Origin: Berkiella sp964594635
Lineage (GTDB): Bacteria; Pseudomonadota; Gammaproteobacteria; Berkiellales; Berkiellaceae
Reading direction: 5' to 3'
Length of the DNA: 64,000 nt
NCBI GenBank assembly: GCA_964594635.1
Contig: CAZQMV010000002.1
Coordinates: 186,001-250,000, forward strand
Part shown: one piece after another, positions 50,825 through 59,004 of the stretch
Layout: every line of letters begins with the position of its first letter
Numbering within the stretch: the first letter of the stretch is position 1
Program-made: the position numbers and the translations under genes
Notes under the pieces: generated by a model
The model's input: only the letters and a program-made list of their open reading frames with translations
What the model was told of the DNA's origin: nothing
Databases searched by the model: none

Positions 50825-52611
50825 TCGATAAATGAGCCACTTTGACATTTTTCATACCAAAGTGTCGCAACTTGACGTAAAGCGTCGCTAAAATGTTGCA
50901 CAAGCATTTGATCATCTATTTTCTTAGCAAACCACTGTTCAACCGTGTTTTGGAACAGTGCCCGCCCAACCACTAACCCTTGGCACATTTTTTCCTTGCC
51001 CGCAATTTCTATCAATGTTGGCAGTTGTTCTTGGGAAGCAAAAATGGCATTGATAAAGAGGCCTTGGCAAAAAGGAGCACTTTCTTGAATGACGGCATAA
51101 ATGTTTTCCCAACTACGTTGATCGCGAGGAAGAGACATTTGCCAATAATCAGGATAAATTCCTAATTCATAAAAGCGTTGAATGATATGGGCATGTGTCT
51201 TCGCGGTGATCAGGCTGTTCATCGGCATCAATAAATCAATTAATAGCGCATGTTGGGTGTCGCGACAGACTTTATGACATTGTGAGAGTAACGCTTCTTG
51301 TTGTCCGCGTAGACTATAACGATCATCAGGATGATAAGTCACAGAAACTTTGGCAACATGATGTTTCGGCCAGTGTGATAAGACACTCGTTAATTCAGAA
51401 TCAGTATTAAATTGAAGAGGTATTTCATTAGGTTTTTCTAAGGAACGAGCTAGCCACGAGAGCTTTGTTGACCAGTTTTTTTGACTCAATGCGGTTTCAT
51501 CTTCAAATACGATACCCGCTAAAGGAAAATCTTCAAACACCGACTCAATAGCAACATTGATATATTGTTTAGCGAGCGAAATGGTGTCTTCTTTTGCACC
51601 ATAAGGCTCTGCCATTTTCTGCCACAGCTTATGATCGCCGACATTCAATAAAAATAGAGGTCTTTTTAAACGTTTTTGCACAGAGCTATAACAAAGGTTT
51701 GTAAAAAAGGCCGATTGAATACTGCGTGCAACCACTTGATTTTGGTGATTGAGGAAAAAGGTTAAAGCATCTAAGCTGGGTGACTCTGTATTAAGAGCCA
51801 TCAGTGTTTCGCAGGCATTTGCGTATTCACAGCATTGTTCTAAGGTTTTTTCTTGTAACCAGGCTGCGATAAAACCCATTGCGCATGCATCGAGGTTGAC
51901 TTTGACATGATCGGTGTTGAAGCCGCTGTGATGACAGACTGATGGCACATAACAAGCTTGCTCGTGTTTAACAACACGTATCGCATTGGTTTGTTCTGCT
52001 AACAGGGCAAGGGCAGCATCGACATTGTCTGCACTAAACAGATTGACATAATCTAGTTCTGTTCCTATCACCACATCGCACTGGGCTAATAAAGCGACAT
52101 TGTCGTTATTCAGATGATTTGCTTGTAGATTGCCAAGTAACAAAATAATTTTAACGTGGTTTTCTTTAGCTTTTTTGATGGCGTTCAATGTGGGCCATTC
52201 ATTCACAATCAATAAAGCACGACTTTTTTCGAGAAAGCTTTCCGAGAGAGAAAGCGCCTGGGTTGTAGGCAAGTTGCGGTAGGTGATCGTTTGAGCGGCG
52301 CGATTGTCTGTGTTTTTGATAACCAAGGGCGTTATCATTTCAGATAAAATCCTGACTTGGCTAATATCAACCGTTTCATCAACCAGACTGTCTTGAATAA
52401 ATTGCCCCATCGCATCTTCTCCTAAGTTGGAGATCAGTGCCGCTTTGGCACCTAAGCGAGCAAGCCCTACGGCTATTTTTGGAGCTCCCTGGCCGATTTT
52501 TTTCTCAAAGGAGAGCATATTTTTTAACGCGCTGCTTTGTTGCTGGCCGCATAATTCAACATGTGATGGACCTAAAACAACGATATCGTATAGTTTGTTT
52601 GATTTTTTCAT
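50788..52611 (-). CDS. fused PfkB-family sugar kinase (IolC-like) with DUF2090 domain
   Basis: About 607 residues. The N-terminal half is a ribokinase/PfkB fold with IGQGAPKIAVGLARLGAKAALISNLGEDAMG near residue 40, though the usual late G-A-G-D motif is weak (NLDACAMGF). The C-terminal half (about 320-600) resembles DUF2090, as in IolC kinases of myo-inositol catabolism, with an YPDYWQMSL-type segment. No other iol gene is near, so the substrate is open. The frame continues to 52641, but the ATG at 52611, with TAAGGG upstream, is preferred. It is separated from the TetR gene by a 17-base-pair hairpin. Confidence 0.75.
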   Translation of the reverse strand: MKKSNKLYDIVVLGPSHVELCGQQQSSALKNMLSFEKKIGQGAPKIAVGLARLGAKAALISNLGEDAMGQFIQDSLVDETVDISQVRILSEMITPLVIKNTDNRAAQTITYRNLPTTQALSLSESFLEKSRALLIVNEWPTLNAIKKAKENHVKIILLLGNLQANHLNNDNVALLAQCDVVIGTELDYVNLFSADNVDAALALLAEQTNAIRVVKHEQACYVPSVCHHSGFNTDHVKVNLDACAMGFIAAWLQEKTLEQCCEYANACETLMALNTESPSLDALTFFLNHQNQVVARSIQSAFFTNLCYSSVQKRLKRPLFLLNVGDHKLWQKMAEPYGAKEDTISLAKQYINVAIESVFEDFPLAGIVFEDETALSQKNWSTKLSWLARSLEKPNEIPLQFNTDSELTSVLSHWPKHHVAKVSVTYHPDDRYSLRGQQEALLSQCHKVCRDTQHALLIDLLMPMNSLITAKTHAHIIQRFYELGIYPDYWQMSLPRDQRSWENIYAVIQESAPFCQGLFINAIFASQEQLPTLIEIAGKEKMCQGLVVGRALFQNTVEQWFAKKIDDQMLVQHFSDALRQVATLWYEKCQSGSFIDHLMPRSWQIYS

Positions 52612-52692
52612 AGATAGAGCCCTTAGGGATCCGCATGACATTCATTTAGTTAAGGACGAAAGGACTAAGATGACAAGGGAGTTGATGCTGTT

Positions 52693-52729
52693 GATTTTCC
52701 CTCTTTAAATCATTTAAAGAGGGAAAATC
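52693..52729. terminator. 17-bp perfect hairpin between tetR and iolC-like gene
   Basis: Arms 52693-52709 and 52713-52729 are perfectly complementary around a 3-base loop. There is no clear T-run on either strand after the stem, so it may act as an attenuator or RNA stabiliser rather than a classical terminator. It lies after tetR and before the next gene on the same strand. Confidence 0.6.
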
Positions 52730-52739
52730 GCTTGAAATT

Positions 52740-53306
52740 TTAAACAGTAGCCAACCATTCTTGTAAAGACTGACTTTGTTTTTGCATATATTGTGGCTCT
52801 TTGAAGGTTAACGTGAGCAAATTCATGCCTTGGATCCCTGACAAAAAGTACGAAGCGAGTTGGTAAGAACGTTCGCCCTGACCTAACTCGTTAAATTGCG
52901 ATTCGATCCATTTCAAGATATCGGACATCAGTTTTGACGCTGCATTCGATAAGATCCCGCCTTGTTTGCCAAGTTCCTGGCAGAGGCTGCCGATGATGCA
53001 ACCAAAACGCGCTAAGGTTTCAGATTGGGTCGCATTGTGCTCAAGCAATGCACATAGACGTTGCTTAACATCTGGAATTTGTTCCCATTGTTGAAACAAT
53101 GAACGCCACTCGTTTGTGCGCTTTTGTAACACGGCATCCATAATGGCTTCTTTGGTTTTGAAATAGTAGTAAACGTTGCCCAACGGAACATCTGCTAACT
53201 TTGCGATGTCGGCTAGCGTTGTCGTATGAAAGGTTTGTTCGTAAATTAGCTTATCAGCTGCTTGAATTAACCGTTCCCGTTTATCATTTCTTCTTGCTCT
53301 TGGCAT
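52740..53306 (-). CDS. TetR/AcrR family transcriptional regulator
   Basis: A 188-residue repressor with an N-terminal TetR helix-turn-helix: TTLADIAKLADVPLGNVYYYFKTKEAI (about residues 29-55). The C-terminal ligand domain is all-helical with a single Cys pair near 122-128, close to the QacR/YcdC subgroup that senses small toxic compounds. Its target could be itself, the IolC-like gene downstream or the divergent pagL-like gene; operator sites are not obvious in the 245-base gap. Confidence 0.9.
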   Translation of the reverse strand: MPRARRNDKRERLIQAADKLIYEQTFHTTTLADIAKLADVPLGNVYYYFKTKEAIMDAVLQKRTNEWRSLFQQWEQIPDVKQRLCALLEHNATQSETLARFGCIIGSLCQELGKQGGILSNAASKLMSDILKWIESQFNELGQGERSYQLASYFLSGIQGMNLLTLTFKEPQYMQKQSQSLQEWLATV

Positions 53307-53551
53307 GGTATTCTCCCTTTACTTCTAGCTGTTCCAGCCGATATTAAATGACTTAGTTATATGAGAAACGCTGGAATATTAACATAAGTTGCCTTGCTTG
53401 TCATAGGCCTCATAATAAAAATTTTCTGTGGAATTATCAGAAAAAAACTTAAATCTCAATTTTTTTAAGATAAAGTGGAATTATGCATTTTTCTGTCTAA
53501 ACTACAAATAAACTCTTTGATCTTAGGGAAGAGAACAAGGCGGTTTTAGTT

Positions 53552-54112
53552 ATGAAGAAAACTATTTTCGTGACAGTAATGCTCTCTCTATCCAGTCTAA
53601 CGGCTGCTGCAAATGTTGGGATAGCAATTAGCAGTGGGCAAGGTATTAACGACATCACTCCTTATCGTTTCGCGCTTTCTTGGGATTTTGGTCCTATCTG
53701 GCATCAAGATGATTTATGGGGATTAAATGTTGCCTGGGAAAATAGTTATGCAATTTGGAATGGTCCGCAAAGACCCGAATTAGCTCCAGGAAGAGCGACT
53801 GACTTACATGCTGCAACCGCCGGTCCAATGTTACGATGGCAAAGACGCACGCCCTTACCTGTGACACATATTGTGCCATATACTGAGTTGGGTGTTGGAC
53901 TATCTTGGCTGTCAGAAACTGAAATTCAAGGCCGCGTTTTATCACTGCATTTCCAGTTTGAAGATAAATTTGGTTTAGGAATGCGTTTTGGCAAGAAGCA
54001 GCAGTATGATTTGGCCATGCGCGCTTATCACTATTCTAATGCTTCCATTAAACGTCCGAATAGTGGTGTGAATCTCGCGATGGCAAGTTTTGGCGTTTGG
54101 TTTCCGCAATAG
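53552..54112 (+). CDS. PagL-like lipid A 3-O-deacylase
   Basis: A 186-residue outer-membrane beta-barrel protein with a signal peptide (cut near AAA). The catalytic pattern of PagL enzymes is clear: H160-Y-S162-N-A, followed by I-K-R-P-N-S-G-V-N. PagL removes the 3-O acyl chain from lipid A, which lowers TLR4 recognition. A terminal Phe (FGVWFPQ end) fits the barrel signature. It is divergent from the TetR gene and followed by a dispersed repeat. Together with lptD it shapes the LPS surface. Confidence 0.85.
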   Translation: MKKTIFVTVMLSLSSLTAAANVGIAISSGQGINDITPYRFALSWDFGPIWHQDDLWGLNVAWENSYAIWNGPQRPELAPGRATDLHAATAGPMLRWQRRTPLPVTHIVPYTELGVGLSWLSETEIQGRVLSLHFQFEDKFGLGMRFGKKQQYDLAMRAYHYSNASIKRPNSGVNLAMASFGVWFPQ

Positions 54113-54129
54113 CCTTCGTAGCTGAGTTT

Positions 54130-54217
54130 TTGACGTTGTTGACGGCGCCTTTCGCAATACTCATGTACTGAAAAGTACACTCCGTTTGCTCAAGGCTTGT
54201 CGCCTAGTCAAAAAATC
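54130..54217 (+). repeat. dispersed palindromic repeat, copy 2
   Basis: Shares ordered blocks with 18301-18375 read on the minus strand (TCGCAA, CTCATGTAC, GTACA, TTGCTC, CGCCTA, CAAAAAATC). It lies right after the pagL-like gene and may end its transcript. The core CATGTAC…GTACAC can form a hairpin. Confidence 0.65.
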
Positions 54218-54231
54218 ATCTGCTGTGGCTA

Positions 54232-54299
54232 TATAATTATTTGCGCGGGTAAAACGACTCAGGTAAAGTTTCGCTATTCCTTTTTAACACGAGTCGTTT
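54232..54299 (+). promoter_or_regulatory. rpe promoter and 9-bp stem in the 5' leader
   Basis: TATAAT at 54232-54237 would start a leader of about 58 bases. In it AAACGACTC (54252-54260) and GAGTCGTTT (54291-54299) are perfectly complementary and the second arm ends one base before the rpe ATG. No Shine-Dalgarno is visible, so folding would cover the ribosome-landing region and could regulate rpe. Confidence 0.45.
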
Positions 54300-54300
54300 C

Positions 54301-54981
54301 ATGCAAAAATATGCTATCGCACCTTCCATTCTTTCAGCTGATTTTGCCCGCTTGGGTGAAGAAGTCGATGCTGTTCTAAAAGCCGATGCCGATATTATTC
54401 ATTTCGATGTGATGGATAACCACTATGTGCCTAACCTGACGATTGGCCCCATGGTATGCGAAGCATTACGAAAATATGGTGTGACTGCGCCTATTGATGT
54501 TCATCTTATGGTTAACCCAGTCGATGCTTTAATTTCACAATTTGCAAAAGCGGGTGCAACGTATATTACCTTTCACCCAGAAGCTAGCCAGCATATTGAT
54601 CGCAGTTTGCAATTAATTAAAGAGAGTGGCTGCAAGGCAGGTCTTGTCTTTAATCCTGCGACACCACTACATGTTTTAGATCATGTCCTTGATAAAATCG
54701 ATATGATTTTATTAATGTCGGTGAATCCCGGATTTGGTGGTCAGCAATTTATTCCGAGCGTCATGAACAAAATTCGCCAAGCACGTAAAATCATTGATGA
54801 CTCCGGTTTGTCTATTCGTTTAGAAGTCGATGGTGGCATTAAAGTCGATAATATCGGCGAAGTGGCCAAAGCAGGAGCAGACACTTTTGTGGCAGGCTCA
54901 GCGATTTTTCAAAGCAAGCCTTATGCCGATACGATTAAGAAAATGCGCCAAGAAATTGAAAAAGCAGTGAGCAACGCTTAA
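54301..54981 (+). CDS. rpe: ribulose-phosphate 3-epimerase
   Basis: A 226-residue TIM-barrel enzyme that interconverts ribulose-5-phosphate and xylulose-5-phosphate in the pentose phosphate pathway. It shows IAPSILSADFARLGEE at the start, the metal-site HFDVMDNHYVPNLTIGP near 35, IDVHLMV near 66, VNPGFGGQ near 142 and EVDGGIK near 178. It is followed by a long inverted-repeat terminator. It has no operon partner. Confidence 0.96.
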   Translation: MQKYAIAPSILSADFARLGEEVDAVLKADADIIHFDVMDNHYVPNLTIGPMVCEALRKYGVTAPIDVHLMVNPVDALISQFAKAGATYITFHPEASQHIDRSLQLIKESGCKAGLVFNPATPLHVLDHVLDKIDMILLMSVNPGFGGQQFIPSVMNKIRQARKIIDDSGLSIRLEVDGGIKVDNIGEVAKAGADTFVAGSAIFQSKPYADTIKKMRQEIEKAVSNA

Positions 54982-54992
54982 AAAATGCTTAG

Positions 54993-55060
54993 CATTGGGA
55001 GTGAAGGGTTATCCAATTTTTACATCTTGATGTTTTTTGGATAACCCTTCATTCCCAATG
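54993..55060 (+). terminator. 24-bp inverted-repeat terminator after rpe
   Basis: Arms 54993-55016 and 55037-55060 match with one mismatch. The 20-base loop is T-rich and holds a small inner stem (ACATC/GATGT). It separates rpe from the E1 dehydrogenase gene. Its length is more than a terminator needs and it could be a repeat element. Confidence 0.7.
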
Positions 55061-55092
55061 ACGAATTCACTTAATCTACGGAAAGAGAATAG

Positions 55093-57243
55093 ATGGATTT
55101 GAATCGAGCGATAATGGTAGATCAAAACTTTACCCGCCGCGTTTTAGCGCAAGATTTCCCTATTGCGAAAAGCACCACCACACCATTCGATGCAGGTCTT
55201 GATAAAAAGTCTTTTCTTGAATTATTTGATTCTCAGTTGATAAGTCGACATCTGGATTTAATCGCTAGAATATTACGTGAGCAACAACAAGGATTTTATA
55301 CCATATCAAGCGCAGGTCATGAAGGAAATGCGGCCATTGCTAAAGCTTTTCGCAAAACCGATATCGGTTTTTTGCATTACCGCAGTGGCGCATTTATGAT
55401 GCAGCGAGCAAAATATGATCCCGATATCAATATGCTGAATGATCAGTTGTTATCGCTCGTAGCTTCAAGTGACGATCCCATCAGTGGTGGTCGTCACAAA
55501 GTGTTTGGCAGTGTGCCGCTTTATATTCCACCGCAAACCAGCACCATTGCCTCGCATTTACCCAAAGCCGTGGGATGTGCTTTATCTTTAACGTTGGCTA
55601 AAACCCTAAAACTGGCTCCTAGCATCACGAAATTACCGCATGATAGTGTGGTATTGTGTAGTTTTGGTGACGCGTCAAACAATCATTCAACGGCACAAGG
55701 TGCTTTCAATGCTGCCAGTTGGATCAAAGAAGCACAATTGCCGCTGCCCTTAGTATGGATTTGTGAAGATAATCAGATTGGTATTTCGGTCCCCACGCCA
55801 GCGGACTGGATTGAAAGGACAATGAGCCAACGGCCACATCTGCACTATTTTTCGTGTGATGGTCGCAATTTAGCCGATGTTTATTTGGCGGCTAAAAAAG
55901 CGGAACAGATTGCGCGCAAAAAAGGGCAAGTCGCTTTTTTACATCTTAAAACGGTTCGTCTACTTGGACATGCAGGTTCTGATATTGAATTTCAGTATCA
56001 TACGCAAGCTGAAATAGAACAAGCAGAGAGCGATGATCCGTTACTTCACAGCGCCAGAACGATTTTGGAAAATAAATGGTTAACTATCGATGAAATCGTC
56101 AGTGCCTATGAAAAAGTGCGAAACCGTGTCGCTCAAGCTGCATTAAGCGCGATTAAACGTCCAAAATTATCAAGTGCCAACGATGTCATGCGTTCAATCG
56201 TTCCACCATTGCGGCAGAATGTACAGAGCATAACGACACCATCAACAGAGAAAGCAGAAACGACGCTTAATATGGCACAAGTTATCAATCAGGCGCTCAA
56301 AGAGATATTAATGCAATATCCACAAGCGTTAGTTTTTGGTGAGGATGTGGCAAAAAAGGGTGGCGTGTATCGAGTCACCGCTGATTTACAAGCACGCTTT
56401 GGTAAGGTGCGTGTATTTGATACGCTGTTAGATGAGCAAACCATATTAGGTACTGCAATTGGTTTGGCGCATAATGGCTTTTTGCCCATCCCTGAAATTC
56501 AATTCTTAGCTTACACCCACAATGCCGCAGATCAGATCCGTGCTGAGGCGGCAACCTTATCCTTTTTTTCTAATGGCCAATACACCAATCCCATGGTGAT
56601 CCGCATTGCAGGTTTAGGTTACCAAAAAGGATTTGGGGGGCATTTTCATAACGATAATGCCATTGCATTTTTACGCGAGATCCCAGGTCTTATCATGGCT
56701 TGTCCCTCAACGCCCACTGACGCAGGATCACTGCTCAAAGAGTGTGTGCGTTTAGCTTATGAAGAGCAACGGGTTGTGGTATTTTTAGAGCCTATTGCTT
56801 TGTATATGGTTAAAGAAGAAAAAAACAACGGCGCTGTCAGTGTTAAAGAGAACAGCAATAGCACGAGAACCATAATAAGTTATGGTAATGGAATGGCGCT
56901 TGCACGCCAAGCAGCACAGATTTTGGAAAAAGAGCACCAAGTGACGGTAAACTTATTCGATTTGCGTTGGTTGGCACCCTTGCCATTTGAGGCATTAAAG
57001 CAGGCATTGCAGAATCAGAAAGAAGTGATAATTGTTGATGAAGGTCGACAAACAGGTTCACTCAGTGAAACACTGATGGCGTGGATGATCGAAAATATTA
57101 ATCCACTTCCTACAATTAAAAGAATATGTGCCAAAGATTCTTTTATTCCTATTGGCAATGCTTGGCAATACATTTTGCCAAGCGTGCAAGATATTATTAA
57201 TTGTGTGCTTAGCCTAACCCCCCAGTCACGGAGTAATGAATGA
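55093..57243 (+). CDS. fused 2-oxoacid dehydrogenase E1 (alpha+beta) component
   Basis: A 716-residue thiamine-diphosphate enzyme. The N-terminal half (about 40-350) is an E1-alpha domain with G-H-E-G-N-A, the ThDP motif GDASNNHSTAQGAFNAAS near residue 195 and an E-D-N-Q-I-G segment. The C-terminal half (about 390-700) is the transketolase-like E1-beta domain with VFGEDVAKKGGV and a terminal TPK-C region. The fusion suits branched-chain or pyruvate-type dehydrogenases. No E2 or E3 gene is next to it. It overlaps the acyl-CoA dehydrogenase gene by 8 bases, which favours branched-chain amino-acid breakdown. GGAAAGAG precedes the ATG. Confidence 0.85.
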   Translation: MDLNRAIMVDQNFTRRVLAQDFPIAKSTTTPFDAGLDKKSFLELFDSQLISRHLDLIARILREQQQGFYTISSAGHEGNAAIAKAFRKTDIGFLHYRSGAFMMQRAKYDPDINMLNDQLLSLVASSDDPISGGRHKVFGSVPLYIPPQTSTIASHLPKAVGCALSLTLAKTLKLAPSITKLPHDSVVLCSFGDASNNHSTAQGAFNAASWIKEAQLPLPLVWICEDNQIGISVPTPADWIERTMSQRPHLHYFSCDGRNLADVYLAAKKAEQIARKKGQVAFLHLKTVRLLGHAGSDIEFQYHTQAEIEQAESDDPLLHSARTILENKWLTIDEIVSAYEKVRNRVAQAALSAIKRPKLSSANDVMRSIVPPLRQNVQSITTPSTEKAETTLNMAQVINQALKEILMQYPQALVFGEDVAKKGGVYRVTADLQARFGKVRVFDTLLDEQTILGTAIGLAHNGFLPIPEIQFLAYTHNAADQIRAEAATLSFFSNGQYTNPMVIRIAGLGYQKGFGGHFHNDNAIAFLREIPGLIMACPSTPTDAGSLLKECVRLAYEEQRVVVFLEPIALYMVKEEKNNGAVSVKENSNSTRTIISYGNGMALARQAAQILEKEHQVTVNLFDLRWLAPLPFEALKQALQNQKEVIIVDEGRQTGSLSETLMAWMIENINPLPTIKRICAKDSFIPIGNAWQYILPSVQDIINCVLSLTPQSRSNE

Positions 57244-58405
57244 AATGGAAGATTTATTTTGCCTTGATGATAGTTTGACAGCAGAAGAAAAATTAATTAG
57301 AGATTCAGTACGTCGTTTTGTGGATGAAGAAATTATCCCTATTATTGGCGACTGTTATGAAAAAGCGATTTTTCCACGAGAACTCATTAAAAAAGTAGCC
57401 GATCTCGGTTTGTTGGGAATGACCTTACCAGAGAATTATGGTGGAGCTAATGCCAGTGCCGTTGCGTATGGTTTAGTCTGTCAGGAGCTAGAGCGAGGGG
57501 ACAGTGGTCTGCGAAGCTTTGTCTCAGTGCAAAGTTCTTTATGTATGTATCCTATTTTTGCTTATGGATCAGAAGAACAAAAAATGCGATTTTTGCCAAA
57601 GATGGCAAAGGGCGAGTTAATTGGTTGTTTTGGATTAACTGAACCTGATTCAGGATCTGATCCTGCCAGCATGAAAACGCGTGCAAAGAAAGTAAAAGGG
57701 GGCTGGCAATTATCCGGCGCCAAAATGTGGATCACCAATGCCACGATTGCTGACTTGGCGATTGTTTGGGCTAAAGACGACGAAGGATTGGTAAAGGGGT
57801 TTATTGTAGAAAGATCATTCGCAGGATTTAAGACCAATGAAATTCATCATAAAATGTCTTTGCGTGCTTCCATCACCGGTGAAATTGTTTTAGAAGACTG
57901 TTTTGTGCCAGATAGTCATTACTTACCTCTCACACAAAAGGGATTAGCGTGTGCGTTAGGTTGTTTAACCAAAGCGCGTTTCGGTATCGCTTGGGGTGCG
58001 ATGGGAGCTGCAATGGCTTGTTATGAAGTGGCTTTAGCCTATGCGAAGGAGCGCACACAATTTGCGAAACCCATTGGTGGGTTTCAGTTAATTCAGGCTG
58101 ACTTGGTTAATATGTTAGCAGAAATTGTCAAAGCACAATTTTTAAACCTGCAACTTGGGCGTTTAAATGATCAAAATCGTGGCACGTATGTCATGGTGTC
58201 ATTGGCGAAAATGAATGGCTGTAAAGAGGCACTAAAAATTGCCCGTGCCGCGCGAAATATATTAGGAGCTAATGGAATTAGCCTTGAATACCATGTGATC
58301 CGTCATATGGCCAATCTCGAATCGGTTTTCACTTATGAAGGGACCGATAATATGCATCACCTGATTATTGGCAAGCATATTACCGGATTAGATGCTTTTA
58401 GCTAG
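57236..58405 (+). CDS. acyl-CoA dehydrogenase (glutaryl-CoA dehydrogenase-like)
   Basis: A 389-residue flavoenzyme with the family signatures CFGLTEPDSGSDPASMKT near residue 133 and RTQFAKPIGGFQLIQADL near 278. The catalytic Glu is probably in VFTYEGTDNMHHLIIG near 371, the spacing used by glutaryl-CoA dehydrogenases. It oxidises a CoA thioester and passes electrons to ETF. It follows the E1 gene with an 8-base overlap, so both may act in amino-acid catabolism. A second in-frame ATG at 57245 is an alternative start. Confidence 0.88.
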   Translation: MNEMEDLFCLDDSLTAEEKLIRDSVRRFVDEEIIPIIGDCYEKAIFPRELIKKVADLGLLGMTLPENYGGANASAVAYGLVCQELERGDSGLRSFVSVQSSLCMYPIFAYGSEEQKMRFLPKMAKGELIGCFGLTEPDSGSDPASMKTRAKKVKGGWQLSGAKMWITNATIADLAIVWAKDDEGLVKGFIVERSFAGFKTNEIHHKMSLRASITGEIVLEDCFVPDSHYLPLTQKGLACALGCLTKARFGIAWGAMGAAMACYEVALAYAKERTQFAKPIGGFQLIQADLVNMLAEIVKAQFLNLQLGRLNDQNRGTYVMVSLAKMNGCKEALKIARAARNILGANGISLEYHVIRHMANLESVFTYEGTDNMHHLIIGKHITGLDAFS

Positions 58406-58962
58406 TGCAATGTTGGTTTTGGCGTAGTGGTCACACTGAGATCAGCTACGGTGACAGACTTCTCTTCATGGGCACTTGAAAAGCGTAATGCTTGTGATTT
58501 AGCAAGTGTTTCTTCTTCAATGCGGGCATCGTTAGCGCTAAAACGCTTTTGAATTGCCGTCAATGTTTGCACAAACTGGTTACTATATGCATTTGAGATC
58601 TGCTTTTGTCTACTAAATGTAGGGTGGAGTAGATTTTCCTTGATCCATTTCAGTAATGTTGCTACGACACCAAGTTGTTCTGAAGGAGTGGTTGGTACCG
58701 ACGGTTGCACTTCAGGTTTAACGAGCTGCGGTGACTTAATGGGAGATATCAGTTTTGGGCTTGTTGGACTCGGCAAAGGATCGGCATGCATCTCTTTGAC
58801 AATCCGCTCGTTTAATGAGATTGGTGGGACAGGTGCAGGTCCAGTGGGTTTTGTGTCTGTATTGTGATGATGGTGGTGTGCCTTTTTTTCTTTCTTATCT
58901 TGCTTATCTTTTTTATGTTTCTTATTCTTATCGTCAACGCCGCCTTTCATGCCAAACTCCAT
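58402..58962 (-). CDS. Lys/His/Pro-rich hypothetical protein, candidate effector
   Basis: A 186-residue protein with strong composition bias. Residues 10-35 are a Lys/Asp run followed by five His; residues 38-95 are Pro/Ser/Thr-rich with repeated S-P-x-x-x-S-P; a helix at about 98-118 carries WIKENLLHP; the C-terminal 60 residues are mixed helix. There is no signal peptide or known domain. It overlaps the convergent acyl-CoA dehydrogenase by 4 bases. Disordered, low-complexity proteins of this type are common among effectors, but that is only an inference. Confidence 0.6.
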   Translation of the reverse strand: MEFGMKGGVDDKNKKHKKDKQDKKEKKAHHHHHNTDTKPTGPAPVPPISLNERIVKEMHADPLPSPTSPKLISPIKSPQLVKPEVQPSVPTTPSEQLGVVATLLKWIKENLLHPTFSRQKQISNAYSNQFVQTLTAIQKRFSANDARIEEETLAKSQALRFSSAHEEKSVTVADLSVTTTPKPTLH

Positions 58963-59004
58963 TTTAACATTGCCCCAAGCCTTGCATGGGGCAGTGATAT
59001 TTTA

